A stretch of DNA of 64,000 nucleotides, taken from the NCBI GenBank assembly GCA_946811695.1, contig OX328125.1, positions 49,383,998 through 49,447,997 on the forward strand, read 5' to 3'. The notes under the pieces were generated by a model. It was given only the letters and a program-made list of their open reading frames with translations, did no database searches and had not been told where the DNA came from. Positions 1 through 31,893 of this stretch are shown here, in pieces (the stretch's first letter is position 1; each line of letters opens with the position of its first letter). This DNA comes from Gonocerus acuteangulatus. Its lineage: Eukaryota > Arthropoda > Insecta > Hemiptera > Coreidae. The translations under genes were made by a program, and so were the position numbers.

Positions 1-74
1 TATATATAGTCCATAACAAACAAAAAATAAATTAAATGTTTTTTTGTTTTGTTTTTTATTTTAAATCTAAAAGG

Positions 75-78
<4 letters not shown>

Positions 79-162
<84 letters not shown>
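79..162. repeat. (TA)n microsatellite
   Basis: Nearly pure TA with one TAC interruption; adjoins a family B scrap. Confidence 0.95.
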
Positions 163-164
<2 letters not shown>

Positions 165-215
165 ATCTAGTAGGATCGATGAAGATTTGAAGAAATACTT
201 CAAACTGCTGGTATG
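160..215. mobile_element. family B fragment beside a (TA)n array
   Basis: CTAGTAGGATCGATGAAGAT then TTGAAGAAATACTTCAAA matches the family B block next to its TA tract. Confidence 0.4.
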
Positions 216-435
216 ACAATTTATACTATTAAATATTTTGAAAATTCAAAATTGTAATGTTTTTTAAAAAAATAATTTCAGAAAAGTTGGTCTGTGAAGG
301 GAGACCAAGTTGGCCTGAAACTAGTCGACATAAAGAAAATAGTTTAAATGAAGTCTTGAAGCATTTTTTTTTTATCTATAAGGCCTTTATTAAAAGAAAA
401 AGAAAAATATATGTGGAAAAGGTCAAGTTACGGCA

Positions 436-436
<1 letters not shown>

Positions 437-513
<77 letters not shown>
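437..513. repeat. (TA)n microsatellite
   Basis: Pure TA array of about 38 units. Confidence 0.95.
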
Positions 514-2654
514 ACATGATAGAGGCCACAATTTTTGTTTTTTCTCCACCATAAATTACAAACCTACAATTATATAGAGCCAAATCGCCATGTAATTGTG
601 AGGAGGTGAATCCCAGATATTGTGTGCAACTTAAAAAAAAAAAAAAACTGTTTTCCAAAATTATGTCTTTGTACCATCCATCAATTAGTAAATCACTATC
701 ATCAAGAATAATAAAATCATAATTTCAATTTGTATAAGTTCTGAAGTATATCTTACATAAATCTCAAAAACAAAGACAAAAGACCAAAACATAAAAAAAA
801 CGCCTGCAATATGTTGAGTCACACTCAGGCAGAAGTAATGGACTTCACACTTACATAAAATAGGGTCCATTATTTCGGTCCAATCTCACGGTTTAGAGAC
901 TGGCAGTGTCTTTTTTTTTTTAGAGGAACTTAATTCAGCACTGTAAATCCGTAAAATCATTTCTTACGTGAAGCAACTCTTAAGGATTTCTTCCTTTACA
1001 AATCCTTACAAAAAAATAAAATAATTGCAGTGACAATAGACTAATTAATTGTCTATGCAGTGATATGAAGTCCCGTGTCCTAATTGCGTAAAATGCGTGG
1101 ATCTGGATTCGAATCCCCGCATAAAATTGAATTATTTTAAAAAATGGAAATTTTAAAAGTTTTCAAGTAAACTTTTCTATGGAACAGTATGAATGTGAGT
1201 TTAGGGATATTCAGAAAAAGGTTTGTCAAAACACAAAATAGCGATTTCGACATAAAGGATCTTTGTATTTACCAAACAAAGGGCTTTTGGAGGAGAAAGT
1301 TTTGTTGAGAAACAGTTCTCTCGGCCCCAAATAAAGGCGTGTAATTTCAAATTCATGTTATTCCAAAACTTATGAACCAGAAAATGAAATGAACGAAAGA
1401 ATCAGAAGTTTTATTAAGAAAACCGAATGTAATATAGTTGATTAAAGTGTTTGGGGATTACAATTAATTAAACCTCGAATTAAAAAAACGTACCGAATAT
1501 TTTAAATCAATAAAACCGAAGTTTTTTTTTTTTTTTTTGGTTCTTTATAGATATGTCGCTAACAATGATGCATTCTTTTGAAATGACCTTTGACTAATAA
1601 ATCATTTTAAAGCTAAGGACGTTTTTTTATACAGAGGATATTTTTTTTTTTTTTTTTTTTTTTTTTTACAGAGGATATTGTTCTAGATTTGGGGGGGGGC
1701 GTAGATAACAACAACAGTGCCAAAAACCTCCACGAATGTTTGTGCATTCACGGCAAACGTCACTTCAGCGCAAAATCCGACCGAGCGTTAATCATTAAAT
1801 TTGGTTTTATGTTTTTTCCTGGCGACGTATTAACAAGTAGGCTATTAGCGTTGGGCTATCTATAGGTTCCACCCTTTTACAATGCCAGCTGCACGTGGTC
1901 GGTCACCCAGGGTACTGTTCACACCCGACTTTGTTGTTCTTCAATTATCAAGGGGAACCCGTGAATTCTATGACCGTTATCATGGCTTAATTAAGCCATT
2001 GTTTATTACATATCGTTACTTAAGCTGTAACGAAAGTGCAAAAAAATCGAAAAATGTTTCGGTACCGATGGCTTCAGGAAGCTTCAACGCATCGATTCAC
2101 CTCTACTACAGACTACATTACATACTCAATACTGGATTGTATGACTTCAATTGATAGAAATTACTCTATTTATCTGACAGTGGTGACCATTGGAGACTTA
2201 AATATTCTACTGATGTCAGAACATACTTCTTGTGTATCTTCTCCTGATGACCCTCCTGATAACATATAGTATACACCTTTCCTAGAGGATATAACTTGTC
2301 AGGCTGTGATATGGTGCTCTGGTTGAGGTACCTGTAAGGAGGGCAGATGAACTTGAAGGTTCAATTCTCGACCTAGCGAGATACGTTTTGTAAAGCGTTC
2401 GGCTTGAAAAATAAAATATATATTTTTAAGGGGATTATTTTCGAAGATCTTAGATTTTCTCTGTTTTTCATCTCCTGCAAAGCAATCGTGCGTTGAATAT
2501 AACTGAAAGGATATCTTGGAAGCTCTAGATGAGGTACATATATAGGGCAGAGATAAAGTATTATATGGAAGAAAATGTTAAATTGGCCAAGGTCCCTTAG
2601 CTATATGTTGTTAACGAGCATGCGCAATACGTCCTTTGCAGGTTCCCTGCTCTC

Positions 2655-2722
2655 CCCTTCTTCGTACACCCCTGGATTCGTCACTTAGTGAAAGGCTAGC
2701 AGTTAGTGTTGACCTGTCATGG
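2655..2722 (+). promoter_or_regulatory. possible promoter and short first exon
   Basis: A GC-richer patch with GCATGCGCA (an NRF-1-like site, about 2618-2626), a pyrimidine run CCCCTTCTTC that could be an initiator, and ATGG directly before a perfect GTAAGT donor (2723). This resembles a housekeeping first exon ending just after the start codon. No matching second exon is established. Confidence 0.2.
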
Positions 2723-2787
2723 GTAAGTTCTCATTTAAATTAAGTACGAAAATTATTACCGCTTGTTAGAATAATTAGGACACCAGA

Positions 2788-3003
2788 CATGGGGGTATAT
2801 AGAAAATAATTTCGGGGGGGGGGGCTGAGAACGTTTCGGGGGTATGGAATACTAACAATCTAGAACTTGGAATAGTTAGCCAACTAAAACGCTATTACCC
2901 CATAATATTACCCAATAACAACTATTATTTTCTGAAATAAGTGATCTTATTTAATTTATTTTTAAGATACATTTTTACCAATTTCGGGGGGGGGGAGGTG
3001 CAT
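2788..3003. mobile_element. GGGCGTATATA-type MITE, right end lost
   Basis: Same left end, CTAGAACTTGGAATAGTTAG and central block as the 5396-5636 copy. It stops in the G-run without the terminal CTGCAG part. Confidence 0.7.
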
Positions 3004-4409
3004 CCCACAGCAAAAAAATAAAGCATTTAGTGTCGGAAAGTGACATTTTACTTTTATCGCCTGTTATTTATGTTTCTCGTTCTAGTTTTCGCTAGAACCC
3101 CACCCCGGTTTCCACGGAGCACCCGAAGAAACCAAGATGGGTTCTCTGTAAAAATAAGTACAAAAACTCTAAATATCGCTGGAGAAACACGCCGATTTCC
3201 AACACCAAGCATGGGGACCCAGCGAAGCAACACAAAATAAAAATTAATAAGAAGTATTAAGAACAATCAGATTTTTGTAAAAATCTATATTTAGAACGCT
3301 ATGGCAAGCCCTTTAGCAGCCCTCTTCAGCTAAAAACAAACAAATGTACCGAATTACCGAATAGAATAATTAAAATCAGTAAAACAACATGTTAGATCGA
3401 CATATAAAAATCGGTAACAAAAAATTTTTGTTTGTCTAAAAAGTAACAAAAGCATTATAAACAGGCAATAGAACAATAACTTTTCATACAACTTAGTTAA
3501 CGTCAAGGAAAACTTATCAAAACAACAAGGTACCTAATATGACATAATTACCGAAGAAGTAATAATATTTTTAGTAATAAATAAAATAAATATATTATTA
3601 TTTCTCTGTTTATCGGTACTTATGTAATTTTACCTTGTTGCTTTGATAATTCGTCCTCCAATATACAACTTCTCGCATTGAAACAGTGGATAATCCCTTG
3701 TCATTAAGTAAAATGTCACCATCAAACTACTGCTACTTGTGAAAATAACTGCTGTTTTCAGAACAGCTTGTTTAGAGAAAATGTCCGAGGCATGTTCCCC
3801 TAGAAATTTTCCATACGTGATTCTGATCGACCAGACTGTAGGTCGTATCGTGAGTATCGCCGGACTGTCTGAGGATGCTTACAGAGTAGAGCGCAGAGGC
3901 GAAAAGCAAAGAGCATTGCTTTGGCAGCTGAGTAGAAATCGTAGCTAAGCTCGCTGCTTTGCCAACTGGTAAACTATGTTTACTTCCCTTTAATCTCAGA
4001 AGTTTGATTTATTCGCTATGCTCTTTGCTCTCTCTACGCTCTGCTCTGTATGCAACCTAAGGACTCAAAGCTGTTGGTTTTTTTCAGGGATCTCATCGAT
4101 GGGAAACCTCAACGCGCCTCTATTGGATTCCAACCACCTTTTCGTTTGAGGTAGTCAAACATACGTGATCACGCCACTGGTAGACATCTTTCGGAATTGT
4201 ATTATTTTCTGAAGATAAGCAGCAGCTTGTTCTTCTTCAGAGATAAGCATAGGAGTAGTCTTGCTTATCGTGCGATAGTCTTGGAATGGTTGGATAGAGG
4301 AAAGGAGACCTAAAAATAGCAAGAGAGGGCAAGGCTGGACAATCCACTTTCACTGACCTTGCACGGCGCATGTGCAGGCTCCTCCAACTCGCCGATACGC
4401 CTATATCTA

Positions 4410-4417
4410 TGACGTCA
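4410..4417. promoter_or_regulatory. CRE-like palindrome TGACGTCA
   Basis: A perfect CRE octamer in a locally GC-richer stretch (4340-4420) without a recognised gene. It may be chance. Confidence 0.12.
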
Positions 4418-4528
4418 TGTCTTATCTATGCTCTTAGAGTCTTAGGTCAATACTGCTTATGCACAATTCTTATTTATTTATTTTAAGTTTCTCAGTTTAG
4501 GATGATAACGTTTTTCCGGGCGATCAAC

Positions 4529-4642
4529 CATGGGCCTATATAAGGAGGGGCTGCAGCCCCCCCCCCGAAATTTGAATTTAATCGGTAAAATGTGTCAGCT
4601 CACAAAATAAACCACAAAAATAAATTAAATAAGTTCACATAG

Positions 4643-4645
<3 letters not shown>
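4529..4645. mobile_element. GGGCGTATATA-type MITE end, opposite orientation
   Basis: CCATGGGCCTATATAAGGAG followed by GGGCTGCAGCCCC and the complemented AAATTTCGGTAAAAATG-like block. It runs into a (TA)n array. Confidence 0.6.

Positions 4646-4694
<49 letters not shown>
4646..4694. repeat. (TA)n microsatellite
   Basis: Pure TA array beside a MITE end. Confidence 0.95.
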
Positions 4695-4695
<1 letters not shown>

Positions 4696-5395
4696 GTTTT
4701 ATTGTTTAATAAAATTTTAGTTGGTCAATAATTCTAAGTTCTTGTTTGTTAGCTTTGAACGGCGATTCGATTGTACGGATGGCTGCGAGTGAGATGAGAA
4801 GTACTTAGTCTGTGTATACACGGTGTCCCACGTTGAGATGTCATATAAGGGTTTATTCTGCACATCATTTGTAATTCAGTGGCGCAGAATTGAGCGTCCT
4901 ATCTGAACATATAGTACAGCTATGCAAACTTTGTCTATTATCAAAAGTATTGATTTTTTTATTAAAAATTGTGTTTTCGGGATTTTTGATTAATGTATCG
5001 TAAATAACGACCATATTTTTATAATCTGCATTAAATTTACAATAAGACACACCCATTATTGAAATATTACCATGTAAATTAAAAGCTATACTAAAAGCCA
5101 TATAGATGTGAACTATTGATATTAATGTTTTCTTAACTTATTCATTCTTTTCTTAATTACTTATTTGTAGACTTAGTGGTTTGTCTCTACCTGAAAAGTT
5201 GCATTATTTGATAAGCTTAAAAATGGTACCTCCTTTCTTTAGAAAAAAAATCTATATGAATCTATTTTTTTCTGTTTTCTAAGTCAAACCCAATAAATGT
5301 GCTTTAGCGTGAAGGAGCAATTCTGAACGCATTCTTTAATTTCACATGACGATGGTGACATACACATAAATTGTGAAAATAGCCAAAGTTCCAGT

Positions 5396-5636
5396 CATGG
5401 GTGTATATAGAAAATACTTTCGGGAGGGGCTGGGAGAGCATTTCGGGGGTATGGAATTCTAACAACCTAGAACTTGGAATAGTTAGCCAATTAAAACGCT
5501 ATTACACCCAAGATAAATTATTTGTTCGTATTTAAGTGATCTTATTTAATTTATTTTTAAGGTTTTATGACACATTTTTACCGATTTCGGGGGGGGGGCT
5601 GCAGCCTCCTCAGCCCCCCCTTTATATGCGCCCATG
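5396..5636. mobile_element. GGGCGTATATA-type MITE, best full copy
   Basis: 241 bp, ends CATGGGTGTATAT and ATATGCGCCCATG inverted. Internal landmarks shared by all copies: GGGGGTATGGAAT, CTAGAACTTGGAATAGTTAG, a central TTTAATTTATTTTTAAGG, and a right end GGGGGGCTGCAGCC. No coding capacity; superfamily undetermined. Confidence 0.75.
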
Positions 5637-6258
5637 GTTCCCGTGTAATATAAAATAATGGATTGATTGGCCATGACAAGTTTTGTAATGATTTTACCTT
5701 TTTTTTTACCTAATTTTTTTTTTTTTTTTTTTTTTTATAATTCACTTTATTATAATTCACTTAGTTTTGTAGCGATTTTACCTTTTTTTTTACCTAATTT
5801 GTTTTTTTTTTCATAATTCACTTTATTATTGAAACATTGTTGCCGAATGCAGTTCTGAAATATAAAATTTGTTGATAAAAAAGGCCTTGATTTGACCTAT
5901 TAATTCACTGTAGTTTCAAATAATTAATTGCTGAATTAATCATTACCATCTGTTTGCCGACCGGGAAGTCCTAGTGACGAACCTCCATTCATACCTAAGA
6001 ATATATAACCTCCCTGTAAGTGTCTTACTAGATTGACATGCGGAACCGTGACTGGTCAAATCATTATTAAGACGATAAACCGAGTATTTTCCACTAATCT
6101 TTATGCATGAGTGCTTAACGGCTGTTTGGTTGTTCTTTTCTCGCTTCTCGTGTTTCTATTGTAATTGCTTTCAGTTGATCTCTAAGAGCGAGAACCTTTG
6201 AGGTCAGCGGTTTTATTCAGCAACGATATGCCCCTGTCCTTTATCTCTGTGTAATTGA

Positions 6259-6306
6259 AACCGGCTTTTCGCTATGGATTATAATCCATAGCGAAAAACC
6301 GGGTTT
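6259..6306. repeat. palindrome
   Basis: Core palindrome 6271-6292, reading GCTATGGATT then ATAATCCATAGC, with arms extended by AAACCGG/CCGGGTTT and one mismatch. Confidence 0.75.
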
Positions 6307-6568
6307 AAATAATTATTGAATTCAAAGCTAAAGGCATCCATTTAAAATCAGAGTTCCTTACGTACTGTGTTTTTTGCCGAAAAACAGCTTGTATTTATGG
6401 GAATATTTTTCCCTACCAAAAATACTTCCTCTGCTTAGGATAAATGATAGTTATGGACACTCTAATAGTTATGAACCCCTTAATTTAAATTTGCCAACAG
6501 TATGAACCAAGTTAACTTATAACGAACTCCTTTGGTTTGATGTGTTACTTTGTTGGCCCTACCGTAAC

Positions 6569-7028
6569 CAGGGCCACATGGGCGGGCCAACCGGGTACAG
6601 TTGTCCCGGGCCCGGGCGCCGTGGAAGCCCGGGACGGGCCTTGCTAATTGGAAAAAAATGGATAGGTTATGAGCTTGTAAAAAGAATGGGGTTTAGAAAT
6701 ATAGACGAGCTTAGCCTCTATTTATTGGAATGGGATCTATATTTTTTTTAATGTACATGAACGACAAAACAAGTGCAGTCCCAGAATAGAATATTTCATT
6801 AGAAGACGTAATAAAACTACAAGTACCGAAAGTGACCTTTGCTGCACCGATTGTTGGCTTTTATTCTCATTTCGCTCAAAACTCAAGATGAAAATAATTT
6901 TAAAATGCCAAAGTCCTATGACAAAGTACTATAATTTTCATTCTGGCTCTGAGAGGTGGGGGCCCGGCTCTGAGAAGTGGGGGCCCGTGATCTGGTCCCG
7001 GGCCCGGCTCTGAGATGTGGCGGCCCTG
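6569..7028. mobile_element. hAT-like non-autonomous element
   Basis: 460 bp bounded by CAGGGCC...GGCCCTG inverted ends and flanked by a perfect 8-bp duplication ACCGTAAC (6561-6568 and 7029-7036). An 8-bp duplication with CAG-type ends is the hAT signature. The ends are very GC-rich and the centre AT-rich. No transposase is visible; the open frame starting in it is not a gene. Confidence 0.85.
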
Positions 7029-7484
7029 ACCGTAACTGTGTTATTTGCTCAGCTCAGCATAGTCAAACGTCGATTGCTGGGAGGAGATAGACAATATTGC
7101 CGCGAGTTTTTAAAAAGAAAGATTTTTTAAGTAATAATTTCTTCAGAGAATTTGTAAATAACGATTACTTATTTTATATAATCTAATGTAAACTTACTCG
7201 TATGTTATCCCTTATATCCGTTACATATATGTAACAATTCAGTCTGTCAAGCTTCTTGGCGTTGGCGTAATGTTTTGGCGCACGTAAGAAGGACAATGAG
7301 GATGAGGATGGGGCTTCGAAAATGTTTTCAATAAAATATATCGGTGGTCACAGGGAATAACTTGATAAGTTCAAAGTCTCAACTTTTCAAAGAGAAAACA
7401 CTTGAAAGAGAAAACACGCTATTTTAAGAAATGCCAAGTGTGAGTTAGAGGCTCCTTTAAACTATACATGAGTCTTTAGAGATA

Positions 7485-7722
7485 CACGGGCGTATATTGG
7501 AAATAATTTCGGGTGGGGGGGGGGCTCAGAGTATTTCGGGGGGTATGTAATACTACCAATCTAGAACTTGGAATAGCCTTCTAAAACGCTAACACACTAA
7601 AAAAATATATTTTTTTCTTAACTAAGTGATCTTATTTTATTTATTTTTAAGGTTTTTAAAGACACATTATTAAAGGTGAAATTTCTGGGTGTGGGCTGTA
7701 GCCCCCCTCATATACGCCCATG
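7485..7722. mobile_element. GGGCGTATATA-type MITE, diverged copy
   Basis: Both ends present (CACGGGCGTATAT and ATATACGCCCATG), with the CTAGAACTTGGAATAG landmark between them and a small deletion after it. Confidence 0.7.
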
Positions 7723-7845
7723 TTCGGAGATATCATAATGCGCTTAACTCATATTGCCCAATATACGAATCACTGTTTAAACCGTTACAAACTAATTATT
7801 GATATCCCTGACATTTAATAATTGTTTACCTATTATTTTTCTTTT

Positions 7846-7964
7846 AGCACTTTCCTCCGAAGGAAAGTAGCTATTGAGGTTGCACTCATGACGGAATTTT
7901 TGAAAAATTTCTTCGAATCTTTATCGATCCTACCTAGTAGACACCGAAAATGACCCCCGTTAAA

Positions 7965-8024
<60 letters not shown>

Positions 8025-8156
8025 ATATATGTGTCCGTTAACACGATACCGGCCAGAGTTTTTGTTCCTTCCCCACGAAACTTGGTATGTAGCCCTACCC
8101 AATTCTGAGGAAAGTGGTTAGTTATGCAGCTCCTGCGTGACGGACTTTTTAATCTT
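7846..8156. mobile_element. family B element, short copy with (TA)n
   Basis: AGCACTTTCCTCCGAAGGAA at one end and TTCTGAGGAAAGTGGTTAGT then a GCAGCTCCTGC hairpin and GACGGACTTTTT at the other. Between them: GACACCGAAAATGACCCCCG, (TA)n, and GTTAACACGATA.GGCCAGAG. Same terminal logic as family A with different sequence. Confidence 0.65.
7969..8021. repeat. (TA)n microsatellite inside family B
   Basis: Begins straight after the CCCCCGTTAAAATT block of the element. Confidence 0.95.
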
Positions 8157-8159
8157 GCA

Positions 8160-9690
8160 TTCCTTCAGAAGGATGCTTTGGAATAACCTAACGTTTATTC
8201 ATTCTATAATTACCTGTTACAGAATTTTATGACCTTTCAATTTTTTATAAGCCTTGGTAATCAAAGTGTTTAATGAATTAAAAATATACCCTGAACTGGG
8301 AGCATATTACAACTGCTTATACAAAGCAAGTCGTTTACAACTTCATACAGAAAGATAATTAATAAACAAAGACTGTTTTATGGAGAACGTGGTGTTTAGA
8401 TTTAAATAGCCGATTATTACAATGAAAAAGGCTTTATAAGAAACCATGTAATAACTTATAATTTAGATTTATTAAACATGTAATAACTTATAATGGCCGA
8501 ATATTAAAAATTATGCTGAAAATCCCTGTTCAATGTCAATATGATTGACGATTGCCGAACCATATTACCGGTAATTACATTAAATATCCGTAAAATTATC
8601 AGGGCTCGAGTTAACTCGTTCATAAGAAAATAAATGCGGCATCTATTCCCGAGATGACTCGGACGTTCAGCGGTAAAACAAAAATCAAATATATGATCTT
8701 GCACCAATTTCTAGTCTTTCCGAGTGTGAAACGCTTTCAAAACGGGTGCTCATAAATAAATTAAAAAAAAGAAAAAAACTTAGTCTTTCTGAGGTACGAT
8801 GAGTAAAATTAAAATCCTCTTTGAAGTAATACTTATCGATGTACCAGATTTATTTTACTAATCCAAACTTTATCACTTGGCAAGCCACATTACAGAGTTG
8901 TGTTTTCAAAAATTGGCTACTGACCTGGTCTTAATTCTAGAGAAAGCTTTACTACATATCATGCTGGCTAAACACAGTTTTTTAAACATTATGACGAAAG
9001 CCCAATTTCAGAGCAGGCGCCGGACACCAGTTTCTGTTTGATAAATTACACCCAAGCAGCAGATTTTGTACAAAAGTGAGTCAACAACACGAACCTGTTT
9101 CGCCTAGGGCATCTGGGCTCAACTGAAGCTATTATTCTTTAATGGGAGTGCGAGTGGTTTGACTTTATAAATCTCAATTTAGGGGTAAAATGTAAGGGGT
9201 TTACTCAAATAAATGTGTTAAGATCAAAGGTTTTTATTTAGGGTATTAAGACCTCTACTGAGTCCGTCAACTTCTTATCTTCGGTGCCCCAATCTGTACC
9301 GCCTAGGTAGGAAACTTTGAAGTCAAAATTAGTAAATATAACATCTTTCCCCTTTTATGACCATTCACAAGTATCCTGCTTAAGATGACACTTGTTTAAG
9401 TGAGGATGCAGGATCCGTAGCTAGTCTACAATAATGGGCTCAGCCATTTTGGGAAAAAGTTCAACTCTTTATTTCACATTCATGGGAAAATGCATCTACG
9501 GAACTCTGAATGACTTGCCCTGAACCGAAGACCTCTTTCCCGTATGCTTCCCTTTTTCCGTTAACTTCTGTAGAAACTTCATTTAATAAATAAGGATTGC
9601 TGCCGAAATAAATCGGGTTTCTATACACACACACAACCTGCTAATCATTCTTTCCAAAATTTATTTAATTAATATAGGCAATGTTTGTTA
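8160..9690. other. no feature recognised
   Basis: AT-rich DNA with short frames only. The 67-codon minus-strand frame ending at 8504 has no recognisable pattern. Confidence 0.5.
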
Positions 9691-9701
9691 ATTTATTTCA
9701 G

Positions 9702-9829
9702 AATATGGAGAGAAAGAAAACATTAGGCTTGTTACTACTGATTATTTGTTACCGGCTATTATTGGTTTTACCAATCCTGAAATCTTGCCCATTAAGGACT
9801 GGACTGAATCCGGTAGAAAGAAGGAGTTG
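9702..9829 (+). CDS. candidate orphan exon, unrecognised
   Basis: After a TTTATTTCAG acceptor, a frame without ATG stays open for 73 codons (stop at 9923-9925), with a good GTGAGA donor after 9829. It reads YGEKENIRLVTTDYLLPAII, then GFTNPEILPIKDWTESGRKK and EL, protein-like and richer in GC than the flanks. Phase 1 in, phase 0 out. The phase would allow joining to the upstream ATGG at 2719-2722 and to 14850, but this is speculation. Could equally be a gene fragment or chance. Confidence 0.25.
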
Positions 9830-10349
9830 GTGAGAGCTGACGTAGCTGGAGAGGTCAGAGAAGGCCACCCGAACGTCACGGATTTGTTGTCACTTCGAGT
9901 CCTTGATAATTCCAGGTATCCCTGACAATCCCGGATTGGGTGTGGTCATCGCCTCCAAATAACCATAAATTTATATGAAGTTATTTCAAGCTTCACATCC
10001 TTATTACCATAAAATTATTATACAACGTTATTTCCTGAGAAAAAAAAAACATAGCTGTTTGATATTTTTGGATTGGAATGTTTCAATCTTTGCTCAAATC
10101 AGTATCCTTTAAGCTTTGTTGTTTTGTACAAAACGAAGGATGCCTAACTGCTTTATTCAAACGTCCTTCAACTTCAGGCCGGTGTATCTCGGTGACAATG
10201 ATTCATTTAAGTGCAAAATATCATTGGAAATTTCCCCACTCCATTAATCCCTTATGATTATCACTCCCTTTGAATCTCAACTCGTCTGGGATTTCCCAGC
10301 TAGATCCTAGACCCAGCTTCTTTCAACATCTCTCATTCGCTGCCCAGCT

Positions 10350-10400
10350 ATGAACGGAGTCACATCGTCAACTTCTCCAACCATCATAAACATCTCGCCG
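10350..10400 (+). CDS. exon 1 of the membrane-protein gene (start codon)
   Basis: 17 codons, MNGVTSSTSPTIINISP, followed by donor GTAAGC in phase 0. The stretch is more GC-rich than its surroundings. It was chosen as first exon because its phase matches exon 2 and it supplies a start; linkage across the 4.4-kb intron is inferred. Confidence 0.45.
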
Positions 10401-10592
10401 GTAAGCAGACTCGTTTATTTCATTCTCTTATTTTATTTCGCTTAAAAAGGAGCTACGAATTTTAACTACCGGTTCGAAATAGAACATCATTTTGATAAGT
10501 TTATACACATTTTTGGATTAGTTGTTTAAATCACATTTATCCAGTCTGAAGATTTCGTTTGCCGAGAGAATCAATTTGATCGGAACGTTTTT

Positions 10593-11230
10593 TTTTTTAC
10601 GACTTTCCGAAGGAAATCACTATTGAGGTTGCGCTCATGACAGAATTTTTGAAACATTTCTTCAACCCAACGGCCATAGCCACGTTGAATGGATGGTTCC
10701 CATTGATCGCCGAAGTTGAGCTACGTCGAGCGTCGGCAGTACCTGAATAGATGACCGACCACGCACTGTTTGTATTATAAAACCCATTAATAGCCTCATT
10801 GTTGAAATGCAGTTTAACAAAAATATCTTCAAATCTTCCATCCGAAATACCTACTAGCAGCCGACAACGGCCTTCATTTAACTTTGTGTTCCCTTAAAAA
10901 GATAATCGGGGTTTGGTCGTACGTTGAACAAAACTACATTTCTTACCAAAAATTAGTTGTATTTCTGCAAACGTTTCGGCTTGTTATTTAAGCCTTCTTC
11001 AGGACCCATCTGCGTTCCGTTTGTCTCTACTATAAAATGTAGTTTTATTCAAAATACGACGATTATCTACACCTACTCAATCTCAATGGTCGACTATCTC
11101 TTTTCAAAGATCCGTTATAATTTATTAACACATCTGTGAACACGATAGCAGTCAAAATTGTTGTGTCATCACCACGAAACGTAGTATATAGCATTCTCAT
11201 ATCGAAAGATAGGGTGAGATCATTAACCAG
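10593..11230. mobile_element. family B element, decayed copy
   Basis: CTTTCCGAAGGAAATCACTATTGAGG-type end, split here as CTTTCCGAAGG and CACTATTGAGGTTGCGCTCA. Downstream are a GAACACGATAGCAGTCAAAA block and ACCACGAAACGTAGTATATA. Immediately follows exon 1 of the membrane-protein gene. Confidence 0.45.
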
Positions 11231-12111
11231 CAAAAACCGTCAATATGAAAGGGTTACTCCGGACCCAAATTAGTAATTGGCTCGACCATAATATTTGGTA
11301 CATTGCAGCAAAGTGATATACATTGTGCCCGACTAGTAAACCAGATTTTTTTTCTTCTTTTTTTTTTTTTGTGAAAATTAACAAAGTCGATTCATTAGGA
11401 ATGTAGAATTATTAATGTATCCGTAACTGTCATAATAGCTGCTTTCTTGCTACGAAACACGAAATACTTCGTGATAAACTAATGATAAAGATGTCTTTCA
11501 AAACAAACGAAATAGGACTGGGGTTACTCAGTAACTAAATATTTTTTTAAAATATTATTGTGAGCTGTTAATAACAAATATATTTATGTATTCGTTCAAC
11601 AAAGCGAGGTCTATCGTATTATAAAATATGAATTTGGTATATATTTGTCCGTTCGATCTTCAGCGGGTTCTTAAATGATGTGATTTTTAGACAAACCCTT
11701 TGTCTGATTTTATGTCTGAAAGATCGAAACAAAACATCAACTGTTTCTATTCTAAGCTAGCCAAATCACAGGCGCTAAGATGACACAGTTCCTTTGGAAG
11801 ATACAGTTAGTACTTCTACATGTAGTAACAATTTACATGGTCGAGAGAGAATGCATTGGAGAAAATTTAATAGAATTTGACTAATTTGTTAATTTAAATT
11901 AATTTAAATATTCTGGCGTCATAGGATGGACATGAAAGGATTATGTAGGAGCTTTAAGAAAGTGATACATCCTCTGTATTTCACAAAAAATAATCGAGTA
12001 AAGTTATTTTTCTCCTAATAAAAGTAAAAATACTTAAAAAAAAAAAATAAATAAAGTAAAATGAGTGATAAATGCATCGTACAAAGAAATAATTTTCTTG
12101 AGATTGAAATA

Positions 12112-12117
12112 TTTATT
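12112..12117 (-). terminator. candidate nudC polyadenylation signal
   Basis: AATAAA on the minus strand, about 180 bases after the nudC stop codon, in an AT-rich 3' region. Position fits, but AATAAA is frequent by chance in this base composition. Confidence 0.5.
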
Positions 12118-12295
12118 TCATAATATACAAAGTTAAATTTACATCAAATATTATCTTCAATACAAAAACATTTGAAATAAAACATGACACATATTGTGCA
12201 ATGACGGACAAGAGATAATTATACAGCAATAATTCGTTTTAAATAAAAGAATGATTTAAAGTGCATTTCTTTACTTATAATTAACAATCTTAAGA

Positions 12296-31893
<19,598 letters not shown>

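Noticed and set aside
257..658. Open frames of alternating Tyr/Ile on both strands
   Set aside because: Direct translation of (TA)n; the same applies at 7833, 13034, 21688-22170, 27672-27967, 28477-28826, 43157-43551 and 49451-49750.
1048..1130. Isolated tRNA-like box B (GGATTCGAATCCCCGC)
   Set aside because: No matching box A at the right distance and no second copy; too weak to call a SINE or tRNA.
1882..2269. Two overlapping plus-strand frames (90 and 77 codons)
   Set aside because: No domain pattern, and the segment begins next to a SINE 3 scrap.
3739..3948. 69-codon frame with a GC-richer composition
   Set aside because: Part of an imperfect inverted repeat with 4018-4052 (GAGTAGAGCGCAGAGG-like and complement); no protein family evident.
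6542..6751. 69-codon frame rich in Gly/Pro
   Set aside because: Lies across the end of the hAT-like element; composition reflects its GC-rich terminus.
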